Assembly (NCBI GenBank): GCA_015680685.1
Contig: MNCI01001305.1
Span: forward strand, 294,811-358,810
Length of the DNA: 64,000 nucleotides
Source: Gnetum montanum
Lineage: Eukaryota > Streptophyta > Gnetopsida > Gnetales > Gnetaceae
Direction: 5' to 3'
Part shown: positions 12,770-25,206 of the stretch, piece after piece
How the letters are laid out: every line of letters starts with the position of its first letter
How positions within the stretch are numbered: the stretch's first letter is position 1
Position numbers and translations under genes: made by a program
The notes under the pieces: model-generated
What the model saw: the letters and a program-made list of their open reading frames with translations, nothing else
Databases searched by the model: none
What the model was told of the DNA's origin: nothing

Positions 12770-13579
12770 ATGGCACCAAAGCAACAACAGGGAAAGAGCT
12801 GAAACCCTATGATTCAGAAGGTGGATGAAGGTGCTCAGGAGCTAGAAGAAGTAACTAGGCCCATCTCTATCTAGGATTCCTTTGTTGCTGCTCCAAGGTA
12901 GGTATTTCTACTTATTTTTACCTTTATTTCTTGTGGTTTTTCTAGTTTTTTGCTTCCTATGTGTTAAGGTCACTTTTTCATATCTACTTTGGTGGAGGGA
13001 TTAAATGGAATTTTGATGAAATCCCACCTCCTACTTTAGTTGCTTCCATGCAGATCTATAGTTTTTTCATTACTTTAGCTTTCATAGATTTGATTTTGAA
13101 AATAGGGCTTGCTATTTCATGCTTTTTTTCCAAAATTTTGGGGTATGGCCATTTTTTCAAATATAGGCCTCAAGATTTGTTAAAATTAAATTTCAATAAA
13201 ATCCTACCCCATTATTTTAGTGTGAATTTTAATGGGTTTAAATGGTTTTAACTATTTCAACTATTTCCATGGCTATATTAATTCTAGGTTTTGAGATTTT
13301 TTAAGTTTTCATATGAAAAAACAAGCAAATATGTATATTTTTTTCTTGGTATAACTACTACACATCTATAAAATTGAAGGTTATGGAACTTTAGCCCTTC
13401 ATTTGAGATGGTTGTTGTCTTGATTAATTTGACCTTGAAATGACGAAGTTATGGTTGTTTTCCTAACATTGCATAGTTAGGTTTTTCATGTCATTTTTGT
13501 AATTTCATGTAACCTTGAAAATTTTTTCTAAGGAAATAGCAATTTTTTTGGCTATTTTATAGCTATGACTGAGTATTCT

Positions 13580-14060
13580 TTAGCTTCATCTTTCCAACGA
13601 AGGTGGAATCACTCCTATTGGACTTAAAATGAATTTCTACAATTTTTTTACAAAGAATGTGTAATAAGGATGTGTGTACCTTTTTTAGATTATTGTCCAA
13701 ATTCACAAATTTTTAATGCATAAACAAAAATGTTTTTGACTTTTTTCTAGGCATGGATACATAGGACTCAATTTAAGCTTTAAATGGTGGTAGAATCACT
13801 CCGTTTGGAGCTCAAACAAAAAATTTTGGTGATTTTTACCAACCTTGTGCGAAAAGGGGTAAATGTTGACAACTATAGTTTTTGCTAGATTCTTTCATGT
13901 TTTATGGATATGGCTATACTTTTTTGATTTTAATGGTCATGGATATAAGTTTCGTAATTTCAAGATTCTTTTTATGGTGGAATCATTGAAATTGGTGCAT
14001 AAACCAATTTTTAATGAATTTTTTTGGCTTTGCCTATGTGAACAAGGCAAAATCATGGTT
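13580..14060. repeat. Diverged ~185-bp repeats in intron of antisense gene A
   Basis: A motif GGTGGAATCACTCC..TTGGA recurs near 13600, 13790 and 13978. It is followed each time by a T-rich stretch and TTGTGCGA/TATGTGAAC-like text. Related text (CTATGAAATCATTGAATTTGG) is in intron 1 of copy F1 near 48043 and CTATGGAATCAC near 48230. Confidence 0.45.
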
Positions 14061-14189
14061 ATAGTACATTACCCATTTAGAAATGGAAGTGGTTGATATG
14101 TATAAGTTATGTTTCTCTTTTGTGAACATGTAAAACTAATCCTTAATTTTTCTTTTTTTAAGAAGAATAAAAGCTTTTTCTATTTTAAA

Positions 14190-14445
14190 TAAGCTTTTAC
14201 GCTCCATGGCTTTTTCTAACTTTATGATGCTTTTTCTAAATTTGTGCATAGTGTAGATGATTTTTCCAAATTTATGCATGCTTTGCATAATTTAGATGTT
14301 TTTCCTAAGCTTATGCTTGCTTTTTCTAAATTTATGCATAATTCAAATGTTATTTTTTAAATTTATGCATAAGTTGCATATTTTTTACAAACTTATGCAT
14401 AATTTAGATGCTTTTTCTAAATTTATGAATAATCTATACTAAGAC
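14190..14445. repeat. Short AT-rich tandem repeat, unit TTTTTCTAAATTTATGCATA
   Basis: About eight imperfect units of 25-40 bp each contain TTTCTAAATTTATGCAT followed by AATTTAGATGC. No coding potential. Confidence 0.7.
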
Positions 14446-14507
14446 ATAGTTTTGGGCTATGAAATTTTGGCTATAAAGGCTATAAAATATGGTAACAATG
14501 TTTTTAT

Positions 14508-15225
14508 GGAATTTATTAAGCTAATTTAGATAAATTTCTAAGAGATTTTTATAGAGGCTAATTTCACCTTTGACTTAGGAAGTTTTTCCTAAATTTGTTA
14601 AGAAATTCATATTGGTCATGATGATTGGTTATGCAAGGTTGTAATAATGTTTTATGGAATTACTTAGACTAATTTAGAAAAACACCTTAGAGCTTTTTCA
14701 GAGGCTAATTTCATCTCCAACTAGATGTCTTGTCTAAATTTGCTAAGTGTTTCAATAATGTAAGGCTACACAAGGTTTTAATAATGTTTTCTTGTGGAAT
14801 TGCTTAGACTAATTTAGAAAAACACCTTAGAGCTTTTTATAGAGGCTAATTTCACCTCCGACCCGATGTTTTGTCTAAATTCACTAAGTGTTTCCATAAT
14901 ATAAGGCTACACAAGGTTGAAATAATGTTTTCTTGTGGAATTTCTTAGACTAATTTAGAAAATAACCTAAGACCTTTTAACACAGGCTAATTTCACCTTT
15001 GACTAAATGCTTTGCCTAAATTTGCTAAGTAATTCTAATAGGTCATAATGTTTTTGCTTTGAAAGATTGTAATAATGCTCCTTTTTTATGGAATTTCTTA
15101 GGCTAATTTAGATAAACACCTTAGAGCTTTTTACAAAGGCTAGCTTCACCTCCAACTAGGATGTTTTCCTAACTTGTTAAGAAATTCTAATTGGTCATAA
15201 TGTTTTTGTTTTGAGTCATGGTTTT
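14508..15225. repeat. Five-copy ~145-bp tandem repeat in intron of antisense gene A
   Basis: Units start with TATGGAATT at about 14508, 14656, 14796, 14937 and 15090 (spacings 148, 140, 141, 153). Each contains TTAGACTAATTTAGA, CACCTTAGAGCTTTTT, GGCTAATTTCACCTCC and a variable end with AGGCTACACAAGG or GGTCATAATG. No comparable array is in the other antisense copies, so this one expanded in A. Confidence 0.85.
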
Positions 15226-15641
15226 AGATATGGATTACTAACTAGCTATATGTTGTTGCATTCTAGGCTTTAGGAGATATTGGCAACCCCAGTGGTAAGG
15301 GTGGGAATGACCCACCACTTCTTCCTCTGAATGCCATTTAGCAACCTCCCTTATTTTAGCTTGTTGCCTATTTGTTTTTGTTTTTATGTTGATGGCTATG
15401 ATTAGCCAAGACTATGTTATAGATGGTTGTTATTCTTTAACATTTTTACCACATAGTGTGGCCATGCCTATGTATGTTATGGACATTTTAACTTTAGATT
15501 AAAATTTTGGTTTTCTTTTTTGACTATATCAATCTATAGTAGTAGTAAACCTTGTAAATATTGAAAATGGCTATATTAACATTTTTGGTTATAACATTTA
15601 ATTGATGCTAAAAAAAGAGATATAATAATAAAAGTGATGTT

Positions 15642-15852
15642 TGCTAGTTTTAGGCCATCATGGGCATAGGTTATATTCTTTTGCCAATTTAAGGCCATGG
15701 CAAGCCATATCACCAATTTAGAGTCTTAGTGAACGTAGTGCTAGTTTAACATCTTAGTGACCATAATGTCAATTTAACATCTTAGTGGACGTAGTGCCAA
15801 TTTAATGTCTTAGCGAACATAGTGCTAGTTTACCATCTTAGCGAGCGTGATG
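15642..15852. repeat. Boundary repeat, 7 units, between antisense gene and protease (element A)
   Basis: Seven units of about 28 bp begin CTAGTTTAA or CCAATTTAA and contain a TCTTAGYGARCGTAGTG core. They lie 3' of the antisense gene and just beyond the end of the minus-strand protease. Confidence 0.8.
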
Positions 15853-16049
15853 CAAAAGAGATGTATATTTATAAGGCTTTTTCGATCATAAGAAAGACTA
15901 TAGTAAATAGGAAAAAATGAAAACAAACTTAGGCTACAGGCATAGGCTACATGCATAAAATAACAAAGATATAATAAACTACCAAAGAAAAGTAAGGCTA
16001 GTTGGCTATCGATGCATTTAGTCATAGGGGCATGGGAAGGTTAAGGTAA

Positions 16050-17421
16050 ACTTCACTTGCGTAGATTCTTCCTAATCTTTGCAAGATTAGGGAATGAGTA
16101 AGGCCTACTCTGCAGGAGCTTGTATTCGCCATCCCCTTCACTTACATTGTTAAAAGGGAGTTCATCCCATAAGGTATCCCATTGCTTATCATTGTCATTA
16201 TTGGTTGTCTTAGGTTTTTGCTCTTCATGACTAGGAGCTTCTTCTTGAAGCTCCACTTCAAACCCTATTCTATGTCTACATTGTTAATAGCTAGGGGAAC
16301 TACATCATCACCATGAATGATGATTATATCTCCCTTTTAAGGAAGGTGAATTTCTTGATGGATGGGCAAAGACACAACTTGTAACTGAGCTATCCATGGT
16401 CTTCCTAGGATTAGGTTGAACCCTAATGTCATTCCACCATGAAGAATTTGGCAATTGTAGGGAATTATTCCCTAGCTACAAAATCTAAGGAGATAGACAC
16501 CTTGATAGCAACTCTTAATCCATTGAAGGACTTAAGAGCTGTGATGGTTGTAGGTTGTACTTGCTTAGTTAAGCCCAAGCATTCAACGATGGTACATGGG
16601 ATGGTGTTGGTTGCAGCTCCATCATGAACATGTCCTCGATGTATTTTAAATTGTCTATGTGTATCGTTATGAATAAAGGGGTTGTAGTTACTTAACCACT
16701 TTGGGGATTAACATTAATTTTGCAATCATGAAATGTTAAGGTTGTTGACTTCTCAACCCCTGGTGAGGAAGGAAGCATCACTACATGAATGGATTCCTCA
16801 TTAGCAAGAATATCCTCCCTAATCAGTATGGAGGTCAACATTCTGACTAGCACCTCCTGATGTATGACAGGAGTCATGATATGGTCATACAAGCTTAGGG
16901 TTGTGTTCTTCTACTTAAGGGATTGCCTGACTTGGTCCATTGCACTAAGGAAGTTTTTGTTGATGGTCATGGGATTTTTACCCCAATTGTGCTTTACTTC
17001 CTTCATGCATTCCAAAATGAGGACTTCAACTTTAGGTTGTGGCTATTATGGCTCTTCCTTGTTGTTTTGGTTGTTGGATTTGGTATCCTTCCATGGCTTG
17101 CTGGCTAAAGAGGTTGGGATAGAGGAGGTCATGGATATAGCTAGAATGGGAGTGGGCATCAATGAATCCACTTCTTTTCTTGCCTCTGAACACTTGTCTC
17201 CCTTGTTGTTAAGCTTTTGCTTATGGTTCTTTCTTTGTTTGGCTATAATTTTTTGGTTGTTAGCCATTGGATATACAAAACAAGTAGTAGCATTGCCCAT
17301 CATAGGGAGTTGTTGTGTAATTGGATGGGCTATGGTTTTTTGGGTTATATTAGGTTGGGAGACCTTCATGAAAAATGGCTTTCTCAGAGGCATTCATGAA
17401 GGTACTCTCATAGTGAAGGAG
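16050..17421 (-). pseudogene. gag C-terminus and protease of element A
   Basis: Minus-strand remnant continuous in homology with 36439-38665 once element B is removed. The protease region includes an N-terminal segment VRMLTSILIREDILANEES (16892-16692), matching VCMLTSILVDENMSTKEQA in copy B. The active-site region near 16610 is broken; copy B has VHIDDGATTNVI there. The post-protease tail, with acidic DEL-PFNNV-type text, ends near 16053. Frame changes and stops throughout. It belongs to the capsid-protease polyprotein of a Ty3/gypsy element. Confidence 0.75.
17417..17421. repeat. Target-site duplication AGGAG, left copy, of element B
   Basis: AGGAG occurs at 17417-17421 and again at 36434-36438, directly outside both LTRs of B. 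Joining the flanks gives AAGGAGGACCTTGAG, matching the uninterrupted gag of copy B (AGGAGGGACCTTGAG near 31769). Confidence 0.92.
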
Positions 17422-19339
17422 TGTAGCGACCAAAAATGTCAATGGCTGGAACACCGAGAGGTTGCCAAGCAAATAGTTTAACACCAGATCCATGCAAGGG
17501 CCATGCTAGAGAAAAATGGAAGCGAGGCACCCTGAATGATCTAACCGATCAAACAGGAACTTAATCAGTGTATCTTAACCTTACATAAATGTTCTTTTGG
17601 AAGCGAGACACGTGAGGTAAATTGATGATCAATAAATGTAGAAATGGAGAAAATGGTGCAAAATAATGATAATAGTAAAGAAATAGTAGAACAAACTTGG
17701 GTGAGAAAATGCACTGCCCCAAGGTCACAAATTTGATTATTTGCCTTGTTTGAAAGATGTACAACAGGTTATACAACGCCGGAGAGACACTGCTTACACC
17801 GAGCAGTATAGCCACAGTTCTTCTGCTTGCTGATCTATTTGCTAAGATGTCAAAATGCTTGAATCACAAACGGATGTTTGGAGCCAACCAGAGAGCTCAA
17901 AGGTGACTAGAGTGCTCAAAAGAAATGCCAACTATGCCTTCTAAAATCCAATTGCACCAAAAAAAAGCCAACTCTATTTGCCAAGGAGCCAATCAAGAAG
18001 CCAACTAGTCAACGTGAAAAACCAACAAGCCAACTACTCTTACTAATGTTAAAATGCCAACCCTTTAAGTGTTGTTCGTTGGGGTATTTGTAGGGCCAAT
18101 AGCATGAGAGAAATGTGGTCTAGCTGCCACATGTCTTAGACCCCACAAGGTGCTAACATGTCCGTACCGTGTAGGTGTGCAATGCTAGACGTGAACTTGG
18201 CTACGGTGTGACTATACCGCTGAAACTGCATGTACCGAGATCTAGTGTGCTAACAATGCAAGCAAAATGAAGCCTATGCTCTAGGACTATGTCTCCCCTA
18301 CCCTTATGAGCAGGGTCAAGCATAGGAATAATGTTTTGGGAGCTAACCAGGTGGTGTGCAAGTGAAATTGCTAATTCTACCAAGGAGATGCCAAAGTGAG
18401 GAAGATTGTTGTCAACAAGTTCTAGAGTTACCTGAAGACGTCTTGATGCTTTTGTACCAGTGTTGCATTACTCACATTGTTAAGTGCATTGGCATAGCGT
18501 AAGTGGCTTCTTGCGACGCTGTGCTACACTACATAGTGTAGCATAGTGTAGCCACTAGTTTTGACTGAAATTTGTGTTGGAGCTAAAAAGCATTTGTCTA
18601 AGGCTTATTCATGCTCACAACTGCAACTTTTGTCCTTTATGTCGGAAAGCCTTTAAACTTGCTGAACTCATGTTTGAAACACTTTTGCTACTTTTGCATT
18701 GTTTCTACACTCTGTAGCATAGCACAGCATAGCAACCAGCGTATCCTGCTTCTTCATTCAATATGCCATTTTCTAGCAAGAAATTTTGCTCACGGCCTAG
18801 GGGCTAAGCAGGGCAACCGATTTTGGAGGCCGAAGTGTTGCCGAGTGCAATTTTCTTGTTGGAATCACTTGGCAAGATGGGCCTTTTTGCTTTGCCAATG
18901 CTATGTTGTGCTACGCTACATAGCGTAGCACCTTGCATTGACTAAATCTTGACTTATTTTGCAATTATTCTGTCAATTCGCACTTGGACACTTAAGCAAC
19001 TATCTTTCAAGGCTTGCTACACTGCATAGCGTGGCATAGTGTAGTAGACTTATTCACTAGAAAACTTGCCGAACTGTTTTACTCATTCCAAACACTTTCG
19101 GAAACTCCTAGCATAGTTTCTAGGTAGACTATCAACCAGGTTAATTGTCCAGTTGCGTGGGCCAAAGAGTGCATCGGGCCTATCAACTCTGGAGGTAGAA
19201 AACTTGTCAAACTAGATAGTCCAACCTTAGTGCCTACATTTTTCTATCGAGCTATCATGACACTGCACTTGTGGAAGTCCCTACCTAAATTCCAAGACCC
19301 TGCTAAGGCATGAGGATCCTGAAATTTTATGGTGTTTCA
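17422..19339 (-). repeat. 3' LTR of element B
   Basis: Begins TGTAGCGACC and ends GGTGTTTCA. The minus-strand TATA box is mutated here (GGGTATTTGTAGGGCC, 18082-18097) compared with the intact box in the 5' LTR. It carries strong palindromes with 9-bp arms: GCTACACTA/TAGTGTAGC at 18523-18542 and GCTACGCTA/TAGCGTAGC at 18910-18929. Confidence 0.92.
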
Positions 19340-19352
19340 CTGGCCCCTCTTT
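19340..19352 (-). other. Polypurine tract of element B
   Basis: On the minus strand AAAGAGGGGCCAG directly precedes the LTR start TGAAACACC. This is the standard place and composition for the plus-strand primer of an LTR retrotransposon. Confidence 0.85.
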
Positions 19353-20744
19353 GTCGACATCTGGAGGATCCACCCGATAGATGTCGACAAAGAATACGAA
19401 ACACCATGAAGGATAAGTCACCAACATCGCTCTCTGGTGGTTGCTTAGATGTCACTTCACTGTGCTTGGGAGTAATAGGATAGTTGTGTGAGGGAAGGGG
19501 GAAAGGGTGAACTTGAGGGGACAAGTTCAGGAAAAGGAAAGATGAAATGTAGCATGGTCCCTCATCAAAATTCTTGTGAGGGAATTAGCATGCATGAACA
19601 TCTTTCTTTTGCTAGCTTCTGACTTCTTGTCAGAATTCTTGGAGAGGGTCACTGTGAAACAGCTAGTGTGCCATTTGCTTTGGGCAGATGGTCTTTTTTT
19701 TCTTTTGCAAGCTCTCTTTTTTTTTGAGCTCTACTATACTTTTGTGCTTTTCTTTCACTTTTTAGCCATATTCATTTGCAAACAACCTTGTTGTTTTAGC
19801 ATAGGTGTTTTCTCCCTAGGATGAGCTGTGTTACATCCATGTGGGGTTTTGACCTACCTACAGATGCTTCCCATGCAACGAGTTGCGTTACGCGCGTCAT
19901 GGACTTTGCAGTTGAGCATATGGAAGGGCTTTACACACGTCAAGAAAGCTTGTAAATGAGATGTGAAAAGGGAAGCTGCGGGTGTGAGAAACAAGATGAC
20001 AAGGGTTAAGAGGAAGGGTAGCATGTGCACTGCCAAGTGGCTAGGCTAGTCAAAGCGATCACCTCGAAACGATGTGGTGCCCTATCCTCCTAGCGAAATG
20101 CATCTTTGACTAACACCATCTCAACCCGTATCCTACAAACGCAATAGGAAGTAGACCAGAGAAATGTAACCATGAAATGTAGTTAGGCAAAGGCCTTAAT
20201 TGCTTTAGACATCACTGAAGTGACAAGCACTATTGCCGAGGCATGCGATGTCTGAAGTAAGAAGGCCAGCAGTGGTTCTGACAATCGTAGGCTGAAGGGG
20301 CAGGCACCGGGGGAGCTAGGAGTTGTGGTGATGCAAGTGCTTAGGAGTCCCCATCCAAGGCAAACATCATGCAGTTTAGCTGTATGGTGAGAGGCCTAAC
20401 AGCTAAACATCTTTTTAACTCGAATGATGGCAGGGGCTAGAGGGTAGCAACTTTGTGGCTAGGCCACAATAGTGTTGGGGCTCCAGTAGTAGGTGTTGAC
20501 AACAGAAGCTACTACCAAGGTGATGGGTCATAGTAGTAGTAGCTCCAGAAGGTCAGCAAGATGTTAGAAAAAATCTCCTGAGGATCAACAAGATGCCAGG
20601 GGCAATGGTGTTGCATTTTTTCCAGAGGATGCTTTCTTGCCATCGTGAACTATGTTCTGGAACTACAATGCTTCACCCTGCATTGGCACTGTGCACACTC
20701 ACTTATTTGAATGGTCATGGATGCGAGTTGGGAATGTTGTGCCA
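19353..20744 (-). other. 3' untranslated region of element B
   Basis: A fairly CG-rich stretch between pol and the 3' LTR. GACATCT...AGATGTCGACAAAGAATACGAAACACC (19356-19407) forms an inverted pair around a short loop and recurs in A (5150-5206) and E3 (59897-59945). No coding frame is convincing over 19.4-20.7 kb. Confidence 0.5.
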
Positions 20745-21025
20745 CGAACCCAATTTAAGGTCCTAGTAGACCATATGATGTACTGGTTTAAGGTCCCAAC
20801 AGACCGTAATGTGCTACTTTAAGGTCCTAGCAGAGCGCTTGCTAGTTTATCATCGTAGCAGATGGTGGATGGGACAATTTAAGGTCGTAGTGGACCATCT
20901 ATGCTAGTTTAACGTCATAGCAGATGCTTTGTGCCAGTTTATAGTCATGTCGAACTATCTGTGTTAGTTTATAGTCATGGTGGACTGTGGATGCCAGTTT
21001 ATCATTGTAGCGGACTATGGATGCT
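20745..21025. repeat. Boundary repeat, 9 units, between integrase and 3' LTR (element B)
   Basis: Nine units of about 30 bp, of the type CTAGTTTAAGGTCCTAGCAG and CCAGTTTATAGTCATGGTGG, each ending in GACYRTNTGTG-like text. Confidence 0.85.
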
Positions 21026-21109
21026 TACCTTGCTTCTACACTAGACATAGTATGGCTTCAAGTATAAGTGGTTCATAGGATTTTAACACTCTCTGCCATC
21101 CATGTCTGC

Positions 21110-24100
21110 CAAACTGAAGGCTCCAAACTGAAAACTTGTCTACATGTTCACGCACAGCTTTGAGGACTAGGTCCCCCTTTTTACTTAGCCATCAATGTAG
21201 GTCTGCATGATGCTTTTACCGCTGCTTGTCCTAATACCTCTCGATGCGACCCAATGTTTGTGCATGCTCTTCCTCTAGGGACTCAAGATGGATGATCCTT
21301 GACTCGTTATTCTGGGTTCATTTATGATGCTTGAAAGGATCATCCACAGTGATGGTACCTATAATTAAAGAGGTAACACTACTTCAGATCCATAAACTAG
21401 GCTATAGGGGATCTTACCTGTAGTCGTCCTACATGTCGTATGATAGGCCCACAGAACATAGAGGATTTTCTCATGTCGTCACCTCTCACTAAGCATTCTT
21501 TTAAGCAAGTTGATGATGGCTTTGTTCGTAGCCTATTTTTGACCATTAGCCTATGGGTAATATGGCGATAAGAAAGATTACTTAATGCCAAGGTTGCTAC
21601 AAAAGGTTCTAGTTTTCACACTACTAAACTATGGCCCATTGTCCATCACAATAGTCATGGGAAGACCCAACCTTGTTATGATGTTTTCTAAGATGAAGTG
21701 GCAAACCTATTGAGATGTAGTTTTCCTAAGGGTGATAGCCTCTGCCCACTTTGTAAAGTACTCGGTGGCAATAATGATGAAGCTATGTCCTGTAGAAGAC
21801 TTAGGTGTTATGGGTCCTATAATATCTAGTCCCCATCGTTGGAATGGCCATGTGATCTGCATAGGATGCAACTCAATAGGTGACACATGTATAAGATTTG
21901 CATGACATTGGCACGTGTCACACGTCTTGACCTTAGCAAAATAGTCTCGTTCCATGCAAGGCCAGTAATACCATAGGCATCTTATCTTAGCTACCATAGC
22001 CCTGGGAACTATGTGTCCTCCACATAGTCCTTCATGGACTTTGCTAACAATTTTCTGTGCCTCCTCCCCACCAACACAAGTTAACAGTATTCCATCAAAG
22101 GAGCATTTACACAAGGTATTATCTCCTACAAGGACATACTACCGTGCTCACTTTTGGATTCCATCACTTTGGGCAGATATCAAACCATGTGGGGTTCACC
22201 ATGCTACAAGTAGGCTTTCACATTAGCATACCACTCTTGGGCATTGGTAGCGCTTATGGAGGCCATGTGTACTACTTGGGTGATAGGCTCTGTGCATTCT
22301 ATTATCGAAGTAGGTAAAGTGACGAACAAGTTTGGCAGCATGTTTAATCCTAGTGTGGCTAAGGCATCGGCTACGATGTTCTCACTTTGTGGCACATGTT
22401 GGATGTCAATCATGGTGAACTGTTGCAACAAGTTTTTGGCCAAATGATAGTAAGGTTGTAAGTGCGAAGCTTTACAAGCGCAGACTGCAGTGATTTGATT
22501 GACAACAAGTTGAGAGTTTCCCCGAACTACCAAATGTCAAATTTTTAATTACCAGGCTACCAAGAGGCCCCTAAGGAGTCCTTCGTACTCAGCTACAATG
22601 TTCATACAAAGGAACATAAAGTAGTAAGCAAAAGGTTGCATGTCCCGCAAGGGGAATGTAATGATAGTGGTAGCACTACCACCTCGCGTGGTTGAGGCAT
22701 CATGAAAATGCAAAGTGACCTCGAAATGTAATTGCATAAGGTTGATACTACTAACATGTTCATTAGGGAATTCGGGTTCTATGGTCGCCTAATCATCAAT
22801 GGGCGAGGTTGCAAGTTGAGTAGCTATCCCTTGTCCTTTCATTGACGATTGGGCTACATAGTGTAAATTGAATTCTACTGTTATTACTTTCAATCAAGCT
22901 ATCCTACTACTTTCATATAAGTTGTTCGTGATAGCCCGAAGTACGTTGCTTTTGCATATAATGTTCACTTGGCTATGGAATAGGTAGTGTCTCCACTTTT
23001 TTAGTGTGAACACTACGGAGAGACAATTCCTTTCCACTTCATTGTATTTCACTTCATATGCTATTAATGCATGGCTCAAATAATAGACTAGGATTTCATA
23101 GCTGTCTTCTCTTTTTTGGCATAACAGTGCTGCGATGGATGTGTCCGAAGTAGCAAGGTAGATGTAAAAAGGCTTATCCCTCTATGATGGGTAAAAAGTT
23201 AGGAGGTGTAAAAGCTCTTTGTTCAAGTCATCGAAGGCTTGTGGACACTGTGTTGTCCACTCGAGGTTAATCCCCTTCTTTAGTCAGTGTTGCATGGGCT
23301 GTAACTTTTCAGCCAACCTTGCTATAAGCCTTCTGATGAACTGTATTCTACCTTGCAACCTACACAATTCTTTAAGTTTAGTAGGGGGTGCTAGGTTAAT
23401 GATGGCCTTAACTTTGTCAAGGTCCACTCGTATTCTAGCCTCCAATACTACAAACCCTAGCATGCATCCAATTTTTATGTCGAAAACACACTTTCTTGGA
23501 TCAAGAAGTAGGTCAAGCCTGTGACAATGCTTTAGGACTACATCTAGGTCAGTGGGATGATCAATAGCTATCTTAGACTTGATCGCTATGTCATCCCTGT
23601 AATCGTTTAGTCTCTCTAGGAGGTAGTCGCTGAATATGTAGGTCATGGCTTGTTGATAGGTTGCTCCGGCATTCTTTAGACCAAAGGTCATCATAGTGTA
23701 ACAAAAGGTACCCTAAGGGGTCATAAATGTAGATGTCAACTGATGCTTTGGATTTATGTGAATTTGATTGTAACTCAAGAATCCATCCATGAAGGACAGT
23801 AAAGCATAACCAGCTGTAGTGTCGATAAGCTGATCGATACTTCGTAGTGAGAAGACATCTTTAATCATTACTTTTTTTAGATCCTAGAAGTCTATACATA
23901 TTCGTATTCCTCCCATTTTCTCAAAGACTACAACGATTTTTAACACCCATTCCGAGTAATCAACTGCACGAATGAAGCCTGCTTGGTATAGCTTAGTAAC
24001 TTCATCACGTTAACTAGTGCGATTTCTAGTTTAATTTTTCGCGCCTTCTGTTTAACTGGTTTGACACATGGGTTCAATATAATGTTATGTTGTATTACCC

Positions 24101-24480
24101 ATGGGTCTAAGCCTAGCATGTCATTATAGGACCATGCGAATACTTTGATGTTGTCTTGGAGGACTCTAGATACATATTTTTGCATTTTTTGATCTAAGAG
24201 GGAACTTAGTTTTAGTGTTTTTATCTCCCCCCTGGATGTTGTTACCGGTGCTTCGATGAGAGGATCCTTCGTCACATCCCTGGCCTATAAGTCTAAGGCT
24301 TGGACCAAGTGTTCAGGCCAATCTAGGAATGTTTCCATGGATGCTACAATGTTATCAGTAGATGAATCCTAGTCTATTGACTCTAAGTTCGGATATCTTG
24401 CAAGCTTGCCATGAGGACCTATCAAGATTAAAAGTGAGTTTAGATCATGCTGCATGGCCATCTTGTTCAACCTACCACAA
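21110..24480 (-). pseudogene. pol (reverse transcriptase, RNase H, second RNase H, integrase) of element B
   Basis: Minus-strand pol in several frames. In order: reverse transcriptase entry region with FAWSYNDMLGLDPWVIQH (24275-23940); palm with MMTFGLKNAGATYQQAMTYI and catalytic YRDD (23694-23284); RNase H with LIAYEVKYNEVERNCLSVVF (23079-22894); a second RNase H with NIVAEYEGLLRGLLVA and HVPQSENIVADALATL (22737-22204); and integrase with HEG..GGH...CDTCQ zinc motif and GLDIIGP (22114-21707). The second RNase H, of the type in which NNVAEYEAL is diagnostic, marks the Tat lineage. The catalytic motifs are better than in A or F1, but there are several stops, so it is a pseudogene. Confidence 0.88.
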
Positions 24481-24599
24481 TAAGAAGAAGCCCGGTCAAG
24501 TGATACCTATTTGTAGCTATAGCACATAATAGTAAATATTTGTAAAGCAATAATGAAACATGTAATGATTGTCAAATATTTGGCCAAATTCGCAAGTTA

Positions 24600-24925
24600 C
24601 CAATTTAAGGCCTTGGCAGACCGTGAGCGCGTTCAAACATGCAATTAACATTAACTCTGCTAGTTTAAGGTCATGGTGGACCATTAACAGGTTGTAAAGG
24701 TAAAGTTACTAGTTTAAGGTCTTTGCAAAACATTACTAGGTTGGTGGATAAGGTTACTAGTTTAAGGTCTTTGCGGACCGTTAACAAGTAGGCTTCGTAA
24801 AATGTCACTAGTTTAAGGTCTTTGCGGACCGTGGTGCATAGGTTTTTGGATAAAGTTACTAGTTTAAGGTCTTTGCAAACTATGTCATGCAAGCTTCGTA
24901 TAGGTAGGTCACTAATTTAAGGTGG
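24600..24925. repeat. Boundary repeat, 6-7 units, between pol and antisense gene (element B)
   Basis: Units of about 50 bp begin CTAGTTTAAGGTCTTTGCGG at about 24659, 24709, 24757, 24808, 24859 and 24912, with a first variant at 24603. Units here are longer than in the other sets, because a second half GTAGGCTTCGTAAAATGT or similar has been added. Confidence 0.88.
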
Positions 24926-25067
24926 GGTGAAATTTTCAATTGGGCCCATCTATTTACAAACAAGAATGCTACGCTATCGCAAGTTTACAACATGAAAGAA
25001 TTACACTATATGGGGCATCCCATATTACTCGAGTACAAAAATGGCAAGTTCTTTTCACTACATTGGA

Positions 25068-25076
25068 TATAAATAG
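25068..25076 (+). promoter_or_regulatory. TATA box of the antisense gene, copy B
   Basis: TATAAATAG in the context GGATATAAATAGGGG, 130 bp upstream of the exon 1 ATG at 25207. It lies outside the boundary repeats and on the strand opposite to the retrotransposon reading direction, so the gene would have its own promoter. Confidence 0.6.
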
Positions 25077-25206
25077 GGGTTTACCCCTGGTAAACTTGTC
25101 CTTTTTATTGTCAGAGCGTAGAGCCCAATCTAGAGCATAGTGCAATCGTGTCAAGAGAAAGCAAAACAGTGTAGCGTAGCAGTCGACAGCATTTTTGAGT
25201 GAAGCA

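Larger units (their letters stand above)
12770..15341 (+). pseudogene. Antisense spliced gene, copy A (only first and last exons remain)
   Basis: Exon 1 runs 12770-12897, starts ATG GCA CCA AAG and ends at a donor AAG|GTAGGT. It is 128 nt, the same phase as exon 1 in copies B and F1. A stop codon sits at codon 11. The last exon runs 15267-15341, after acceptor TTCTAG, and ends TAG; its text GATATTGGCAACCCCAGTGG resembles the last exon of copy F2 (from 55779). The 2.4 kb between them is AT-rich intron-like DNA, so the middle exons appear to have been lost by deletion. Position between protease and reverse transcriptase is the same as in B, F1 and F2. The product is unknown. Confidence 0.6.

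Noticed and set aside
12572-12802. 76-codon ORF as a full gene
   Set aside because: Only its last 11 codons coincide with the conserved exon 1 start; the upstream part has no counterpart in B or F1.
16864-17481. 205-codon plus-strand ORF, the longest in the window
   Set aside because: It is the opposite strand of gag-protease of A and runs across the element B insertion point into the LTR, so it cannot be an old gene.
20745-21025. Regularly spaced short repeats, as a possible CRISPR array
   Set aside because: Units are directly adjacent and imperfect along their whole length, without unique spacers, and the context is a plant retrotransposon.
24671-24892. Minus-strand peptide repeats reading KDLKLV, and similar NGLKLAM at 30128-30388
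   Set aside because: They are translations of the boundary repeats. Unit lengths vary and are often not multiples of three, so the frame is not kept between elements.
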